In this document: one piece after another, positions 58,476 to 64,000 of the stretch
How positions within the stretch are numbered: position 1 is the stretch's first letter
Layout: every line of letters begins with the position of its first letter
Assembly: GCA_021234155.1 (NCBI GenBank)
Contig: JAJEKV010000241.1
Span: forward strand, 188,001 to 252,000
Direction of reading: 5' to 3'
DNA length: 64,000 nt
Origin: Isoetes taiwanensis
Lineage: Eukaryota > Streptophyta > Lycopodiopsida > Isoetales > Isoetaceae
Position numbers and translations under genes: made by a program
The notes under the pieces: generated by a model
Seen by the model: only the letters and a program-made list of their open reading frames with translations
Databases searched by the model: none
What the model was told of the DNA's origin: nothing

Positions 58476-58709
58476 AACAGGCTCTACCAAAGCCCGAAAC
58501 AAGTGGGCTTTCCGTGGCCAATCATGAATTTCTGCGCGAAAACAATTGTTTTGCATGGCATAGAGTGCTCTCCATCCAGCAGCCACCCGCTTGGTAATAC
58601 ACTGTTCCCAAAGTGTGTTCTTACAGAATTCTACACCAAGATACTTGTAGCTATCTACAACTTCAACTTCGCGGCTATCATAGTGCATAGGGGGAACTAC
58701 ATGTAGCAA
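58476..58709 (-). pseudogene. LINE 5 fragment: reverse transcriptase thumb region
   Basis: On the minus strand VEVVDSYKYLGVEFCKNTLW, GWRALYAMQNNCFRAEIHDW and AHLFRALVEPVL match the region after the polymerase box in LINEs 1-3 (SYKYLG...ALFAMQKQC...LFKTLVQTV). It ends at about 58476 against the local tandem repeat. It is a scrap of the same LINE group. Confidence 0.8.
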
Positions 58710-59546
58710 ATGTCAATGCATCATGAACCAAATATATCACATACATATAAATATTGATGCAATATGAAATATGAAATAGAATAAGGTCAACAGTTATCCA
58801 TGTCAAACATAATATATACATGCGCGATATAATATGCTTGCCAAACCATAAGAATTCTTATACATAACTCCATACCTTGGATACGTACATGTCTACTATA
58901 AGTTATAGTTCCCATGAGAAATCATGCAACTTGTGAATTCTAAAAACATGCATCATGTTAAAACTCGAAATATAGGAATGTAGAATACCAAATCACATAG
59001 AACTAGGGAAAAATGAGTCTAACATCCTAAACATATGAAAAAATGTTAGTTCAAGCAATGTGAGCACTCTAGAAGAATAGAATAGAATAGAATAGAAGAA
59101 AAACAAACTATACTACGAACATAACCTCTATGTCAGATATCATGCCTAAAGCCTATAACATAAGATCCGTGCAAGTCCAACCACAAGGTATCGTTTCCAT
59201 GAGAAAAAACGTGATAAAAGAATTGACAAGGCACATTGGTGATAATGCAATTACAACACCAATAAGAAATATACCACCCAAAAGAAAAATCATAAACCCA
59301 ATGTATCACACTCATATAACAAACACTTATGCAATATAAGACATGAAATAGAAAGATGTCAACAATTATCCACGTCATAATATACATGTCCATAATAATA
59401 CGCTTGACAAACCAGAAAGAATGCTCATGCATAACCCCATGCTGACATTATGCCTGTATACTCTACGTACGTACATATCTACCGTACATGTCTACCGTAC
59501 GTGTCTACCGTAAGTTATAGTTTCCATAAGAAAATAAGCAACTTTT

Positions 59547-59582
<36 letters not shown>

Positions 59583-60099
59583 GCATCATGGAAAAACTCG
59601 AAATATAGAAAATTAGACTACCAAACCTTATGGAACTAGGGAAAAACGAGACCAACATCATCGATGCTAAACAGACGAAGAAGGTTAGTTAAAGTAATGA
59701 CCACTTTGGATGGAAAACAAACTAACCCAAGAAAACAACGCGAACCACATAATATAAGAATCTAAAACAAGAAAAAGGAATGGGGGAGGCGTCTGTGAAA
59801 TCCAAACTAGCAAACCAACAAGGTGAACCAAGAACTATACAAGCCCAAATTGACAAACCAAAAAGTGAATCACAAGCTATACAAGCACCAACAAACGAAA
59901 ACATATCAACCTAGAGAAAACCACCACAAACACCAGACTAAGGCCCGTTTTCTACGATCAAACTGTCTTATTTTTTATTAGATTTGGTTGGTCCAAGTCA
60001 GCATCTAAGACATGACAGATTTTCCATGGCAATTTTTAAGACTTATCATAAAGCTCTTCCGTACAACCTTGCAGTCTCATTTTCTTCCGGGGGATCCCC

Positions 60100-61060
60100 C
60101 CCCCCCCACAGGCGGTCCAGCGCGGGCAAGGGCGCATTGCTGACATGGAAACCATCTCGGTGCGCCGTCCAGGGCCTGCGTTAACGTGTCAGTCCCTTCG
60201 TTATCAGCCGTGTACCCCGTTATCAGCCAAGGCGTGCGCGACGGGACTAGAGCCGCCTCAGGCAATCCGGCGGGGACAAGGTCGCATTGCTGATGTGGAA
60301 ACCATCTCGGCACGCCGTCCAAGGCCCGTATTGATGTGTCAGGCCCCCCGTTATCAGCCAAATACCCCGTTATCAGCAAGGCATACGCCATGCGCGACGA
60401 TACTAGAGCCACCACGGACGGTCCGGCGCGGGCAAGATCGCATTGCTGACGTGGAAACCATCTCAGCATGCCGTCCAAGATCCATGCTGACGTGTCAGGC
60501 CCTCATTATCAGCCAAAACCCCCGTTATCAGCCAAGGTGGGCGCGATGGTCCTAGAGCGGGCCGACCGGTCTGGCGCAGGCAAGGGCGCATTGCTGATGT
60601 GGAAAACATCTCGACACGCCATCCAAGACCTGTGCTGATGTGTCAGGCCCCCCGTTATCAGTCATGGCGCGGGAGGAGGCCGCCAACCCAGGCTTTAAGC
60701 GACAATGTTGGCTCCGGGCGGTCATATGCCGCAAAAGCAGAGCCGGGGCGGAAAAATGCGGGGAGCATACACTAAAACTAGACGAGGGATGTCCTCCAAG
60801 GCTGTAGTCATGTGGAAGGCCACCCGTTATCGGCCTTGGCACGAGAAGAGGCAGTAAAGACCGCCGCATCTACCACGTGCCGCTCCGTGCGGCCTTGCTT
60901 GGCCGATGCGGATCCTGCGCGTGGAATGACGTGTTGCTGACGCGGAAACCATCTCCCCTTGTCGTAAAAGACCAGTGCTAATGTGGCAGGCCACCCGTTA
61001 TCGGCCGCGGCACGAGATGAGGCCGCCAACTCGGGCTTGAGGCGGCAATGATGGCTCTGG
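60100..61060. repeat. GC-rich tandem repeat, period about 150 bp
   Basis: CATTGCTGACGTGGAAACCA (variants) occurs near 60135, 60285, 60439 and 60590, with a degraded unit at about 60932. Each is followed by ATCTCG...CCGTCCAAG and by GTTATCAGCCAA once or twice. The GC content is far above the neighbours. Both strands stay open for long frames (e.g. 60077-60478), which I take as by-products. Confidence 0.85.
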
Positions 61061-62076
61061 GCGGTCATGAGCCACAAACACGGATTCGGCAGTATCATAA
61101 TTCCACATAACTTACTCTCTGAATTGCCATATCAACTCCCAAACATCCAACATTGCTTTGATACCAACTTTGATGAGCCTCTCGAGTTGCCAGGAGGGTC
61201 AACTCGGCAGGTTCGTCATAGTTGGTGGTTGAGATTGGGTTCTCTCTCAATTCAACTACTATCTATCTATCTATCTTATGTCAAGCATCTTGATGTCCCA
61301 GTAATTTTTGCATTTGGATATCTAATGCAACACCTATGTGAATACCAACTAGTTTTACTTATTTTCACTTATAGGAAAAAAAATGTTAATATGGCTAAGG
61401 CTAAGCAAGTGTATACAAGCTAGAGAGTGACATAACCACTAGTTGCAACATAGTCTTCGAGCCCACACTCCATGCACACAATATGCCCATTAAAGCTGAA
61501 ATTTTGATGTGCTCGTCATGGTCAGAGTCACTGTTTACACCTTTATTATCCAATGATATATGCTTGATATTATCCAATAAATTGTTAATATATACACAAC
61601 TTAATGTCTAAAAGATATAGCTCAGGGTTATATCTTCATCACTTGCTCGAGAGGTATGCTTAACGGAGGCCAACTAGCAATCTAGAACCGAAACATGATT
61701 CTAAATATAATCCAGATCTACTGGCTTTGGGGGGGGATTTCGTGTGTTTGCTATACGTCCCCCATAGCTTTGACACCTGTTCACACTCACATTTGCCCTG
61801 GAATCATGCACCCAAAATCACCTTCAATGATAGAAAATGAACTGGAAAGCAAGCTAAGATGAGCAAGAGGTGAGCAGGAATGGACATCAGAGTGGCCTAC
61901 TTTGAAAGCCCATAAGTCCGGTTTTGAATTGAAACAATTTCTGTTTCTTTAAACAGATTAAGTCTCAGGCTCTCCAACAACGTAATTTTGCTCCTTTTTT
62001 ATTAAAATCTCCAGGTCTCCATTGCATTCAAACCTTAACACACACCACCCCCCTCCCAGGAAAACCTCTACCCAAA
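61061..62076. other. No gene recognised
   Basis: Mixed AT-rich DNA. The stretch 61547-61620 (ATATGCTTGATATTATCCAA...) is repeated at about 62232-62310. A (CTAT)n run lies at about 61258-61276. GCTTTGATACCA at about 61156 is the complement of a primer-site-like word, but no LTR could be found. Confidence 0.45.
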
Positions 62077-62200
62077 ATCAAGGTGTTTATGATAGATAAA
62101 TAGATAGATATTATTTTTTATGTCATACCACATGGCAACATGGTGTAGGGACATATGACAGTCCCTAAATATTCCAAGATCCAAGATCAAAGAACTGGAG
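62077..62200. repeat. Direct repeat, left copy
   Basis: CAAGGTGTTTATGATAGATA to CCAAGATCAAAGAA is repeated at 63145-63250 with small changes. The pair encloses the foldback and MITE-like DNA next to the hydrolase gene. Confidence 0.8.
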
Positions 62201-62397
62201 GCCTGATTAAGAGTTAAGGTTACACCTTCATTATACAATGATGATATATGTTTGATATTATCCAAAGAATTGTGGATGTATACACAACTTGATGTCCAAA
62301 AGATATTACTTTATGAAGCTAGAGAACATGGAGATTTTGGAAGGATTATGCTTGGAAGAGAATCACATTTTTTGTATGTATATGTATGGGGGGATGG

Positions 62398-62609
62398 AAA
62401 CAGGGGAGACGATTCCAGGGGGTCCCGCGACCGGCGGCAGCCGGGAGCGGGTCCTGGAATCGTCGACCCTGTTTCATCCCCCCACAACATGGCAACTGGG
62501 GAGGAGAGAAATTTTGATCCGTTTTACCTGTTCTTCACCTGTTGAGCGGAATCCAGCCTGCCTATTTCCATTCCGGAAGCGGAATGGGCTCCCCAGTTGC
62601 CATGTTGTA
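62398..62609. repeat. Compound foldback with two hairpins
   Basis: The inner hairpin is 62398-62483. Arms GGGGGGATGGAAACAGGG and CCTGTTTCATCCCCCC continue through GACGATTCCAG/CTGGAATCGTC and enclose a GC-rich loop of about 34 bases. Immediately after it, ACAACATGGCAACTGGGGA (62484-62502) pairs with TCCCCAGTTGCCATGTTGT (62591-62609). The arms are nearly perfect. It may be a foldback transposon end or a small-RNA-producing hairpin. Confidence 0.8.
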
Positions 62610-62646
62610 ATAGAGGTATTCTCATTGGAGGCTAACCAACGGTCTG

Positions 62647-63098
62647 AGGGCCTTTTCACACGATGTCTTATAATATGGCTGTCCCATTTCATATAAGACA
62701 TCATTTGTGACTCCAAAGCAAAAAATAAGACACACAAATATAAGTTGTTTTCACACTACAGGGTGTCTTATGTAAATGAGACACGTCTTATGTAAATGAG
62801 ACACTAATAAATACTAGTGTGAAAACCATCACAAAATAAGACCACCTTTTATTTTGAATATGATTGGTCAATAGAATAAAATAGAATATAATAAGTGGTG
62901 TCTTATTTTATGGCGGGGGAAGTCCCCCGGTATAAAATAAGACTCCATTGCCCTTACCGAACCTATCCAAACCTACCCGAACCTAAATGAGACATGTCTT
63001 ATATGGTTCCGTGTGAAAACCAGTTCTTCTTAAATGCTGACATGGACCAATAGTATGCCTTAAAATATAAGACACACTAGTCGTGTGAAAAGCCCCTC
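62647..63098. mobile_element. MITE candidate, about 450 bp, TTTTCACACGA ends
   Basis: The left end GAGGGCCTTTTCACACGATG and right end TCGTGTGAAAAGCCCCTC are inverted. Just inside both is GTCTTATA in opposing orientation. Copies of GTCTTAT and TGTGAAAACC in both orientations fill the interior. No clear target duplication was found, so the superfamily (hAT- or PIF-like) is undecided. It ends about 360 bp before the hydrolase ATG. Confidence 0.65.
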
Positions 63099-63144
63099 AA
63101 ACCGAAAGAAGATTCTAAATGGAATTGAGATCTAGTGTACCTAA

Positions 63145-63250
63145 TCAAGGTGTTTATGATAGATAATATTTTTTACGTCATACCACATGGCAGCATGGTG
63201 TAATGACATATGAAGGTCCCTAAATATTCCAAGATCAAAGAAGCAGAGGC
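63145..63250. repeat. Direct repeat, right copy
   Basis: Partner of 62077-62200, lying in the presumed promoter region of the hydrolase gene. Confidence 0.8.
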
Positions 63251-63362
63251 GTGATCGAAAGGGTGGACCCAAAAAGCTTGCAAGCCGAAGGGAGGGTAAT
63301 GGGTTTAGGAAGTGGAGAATTGTCGACTACCCACAGAAAGCAACAGTTACGTGGAAAGGTTT

Positions 63363-63373
63363 AAAGTTTATAA
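63363..63373 (+). promoter_or_regulatory. Possible TATA box of the hydrolase gene
   Basis: AGTTTATAAACAG stands about 90 bases before the ATG at 63459. The spacing fits a short 5' leader. The call is tentative because the transcription start is unknown. Confidence 0.4.
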
Positions 63374-63458
63374 ACAGACCAGGGAGGCGCCATACCCCCA
63401 AGGTATTCTCCTTTTCCAAATAAAATGCGAACCTCGGAGCTTCTCCTTCCATGTAGAG

Positions 63459-64000
63459 ATGGCCATATCCGGCCCCCTGCTCCTTCTCTCGCTCTTCTTC
63501 GTTTTTCCCCCAAGCTCCTCCTCTGTTCCTGGCTATGCCCAATTGCTCCAAGCAGCTCAACACCCGGCATTCGCCCAATGGATTACATCCATCCGTCGCA
63601 GCATCCATCAGCATCCTGAATTAAGTTTTGAGGAATGGAATACCAGTGCCCTAATCCGGCAGGAGCTTCACAAGCTCCAAATTCCGTTCCGTTGGCCCCT
63701 TGCTGATACTGGTGTAGTTGCTTCTATTGGTTCCGGTGGTCCCCCTTTTGTTGCTCTTAGGGCAGACATGGATGCTTTGAAGATGCAAGTAAGTCTCCTT
63801 ATTGAGGTTTTCCTGCTGCATTTTTTTTTTCCACAAAATTTTCGCTCTGTTCTTAGACTTTGGTAAGAATTTGTATGATGAATTCCTCAGGAATTGGTAG
63901 AATGGGATTATAAAAGCAAAGTGGATGGCAAAATGCATGCTTGCGGCCATGATGCACATGTCGCCATGCTTCTTGGAGCTGCAAAATTGCTCTCTCAGCG
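63459..64000 (+). CDS. IAA-amino-acid hydrolase, ILR1/ILL-like (partial, exons 1-2)
   Basis: M20-family amidohydrolase that frees the hormone auxin from amino-acid conjugates, normally in the endoplasmic reticulum lumen. Exon 1 is 63459-63788. It starts with a signal peptide ([20 protein letters not shown]), then [32 protein letters not shown] and [15 protein letters not shown]. The intron (63789-63890, GTAAGT to CCTCAG) joins in phase to [20 protein letters not shown] and [17 protein letters not shown], which runs off the window. C and H of CGHDAH are the first metal ligands of the family. ATG 63459 was chosen because it begins the signal peptide; the upstream frame lacks an ATG start. Frame and splice sites are intact, so I judge it functional at this end. 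Other M20 subfamilies (succinyl-diaminopimelate or ureido hydrolases) fit less well. Confidence 0.93.
63789..63890 (+). other. Intron 1 of the hydrolase gene
   Basis: 102 bases, CAA/GTAAGT donor, T-rich tract, CCTCAG/G acceptor. Removing it keeps the family reading frame (DALKMQ-ELVEWD). Confidence 0.9.

Larger units (their letters stand above)
56960..59700. repeat. Degenerate long-period tandem repeat
   Basis: The phrase ATAAGTTATAGTTTCCATGAG (with variants) occurs near 57061, 57160, 58438, 58898, 59185 and 59512. AACTAGGGAAAAACGAG with CAACATC lies near 58280, 58998 and 59634. Periods are roughly 640-720 bp with irregular gaps. A CACTA-type MITE (57356) and a LINE scrap (58476) are inserted in it. 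(AATAG)n at about 59079 and a T run at 59550-59577 are also present. Confidence 0.65.

Noticed and set aside
60077-60555. 133- and 136-codon frames on both strands
   Set aside because: Open by virtue of the GC-rich tandem array; repeated peptide units with no domain.
61150-61175. Primer-site complement GCTTTGATACCA suggesting a minus-strand LTR element
   Set aside because: No LTR end, polypurine tract or Pol motif could be found on either side; one mismatch to the standard word.

Overview
This window looks like nuclear DNA from a land plant with a large, repeat-rich genome. It has one clear host gene start, for an ILR1/ILL-type IAA-amino-acid hydrolase with signal peptide, CGHDAH metal site and GT-AG intron, running off the right edge at 64000. 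A broken ARK (armadillo-repeat) kinesin copy lies at about 36.1-37.4 kb. Almost everything else is transposon or simple repeat. Two LINEs carry ORF1 proteins of the L1 'Transposase_22' type rather than the DUF4283/zinc-knuckle type usual in angiosperm L1s. Several other LINEs end in five-base tandem tails. This makes a non-angiosperm (fern, lycophyte, bryophyte or gymnosperm) plausible, but I cannot name the species.

Layout. 1-2320 is one copy of a block repeated at 11042-13936 (retropepsin remnant and exon-like fragments). 2321-7665 holds degenerate tandem and inverted repeats and no convincing gene. 7666-29030 is a nested Ty3/gypsy retrotransposon. Its 1.49-kb 5' LTR (TGTGACGT...ACGTCACA ends) and tRNA-Met-type primer site are followed by internal DNA split by a roughly 10-kb element (9266-19282). 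That element has inverted ends, arrays of GGAAACCTCCCC, a plus-strand basic-protein gene and a minus-strand multi-exon gene of unknown family. The gypsy internal region resumes at 19283, ends with an integrase tail and polypurine tract near 26.59 kb, and its 3' LTR is split by an insertion that ends in a 397-bp MITE. 30016-30900 is a tandem pair of tRNA-like (SINE-like) units. 31092-35792 is a complete 4.7-kb Ty3/gypsy element with identical 158-bp LTRs and an ATCTT target duplication, but a broken reading frame. 38764-54697 is a head-to-tail series of four minus-strand LINEs separated or flanked by (GA)n tracts. 54.7-61.1 kb is degenerate long-period repeat, a CACTA-type MITE, a LINE scrap and a GC-rich tandem array. 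61.1-63.4 kb contains foldback and MITE-like DNA just upstream of the hydrolase gene.

The most interesting signals are: (i) a 3'-terminal stem-loop plus five-base tail shared by three LINEs and by a separate 670-bp insertion, which suggests a LINE/parasite pair; (ii) ORF1 and ORF2 in two unrelated LINEs lying in the same frame and separated by a single TAG before GAA; (iii) the 10-kb element with two unrecognised genes; and (iv) duplicated blocks differing mainly at CTG/CAG versus CG-containing triplets, the pattern expected from base-calling errors at CHG-methylated sites, which may also account for some frameshifts.
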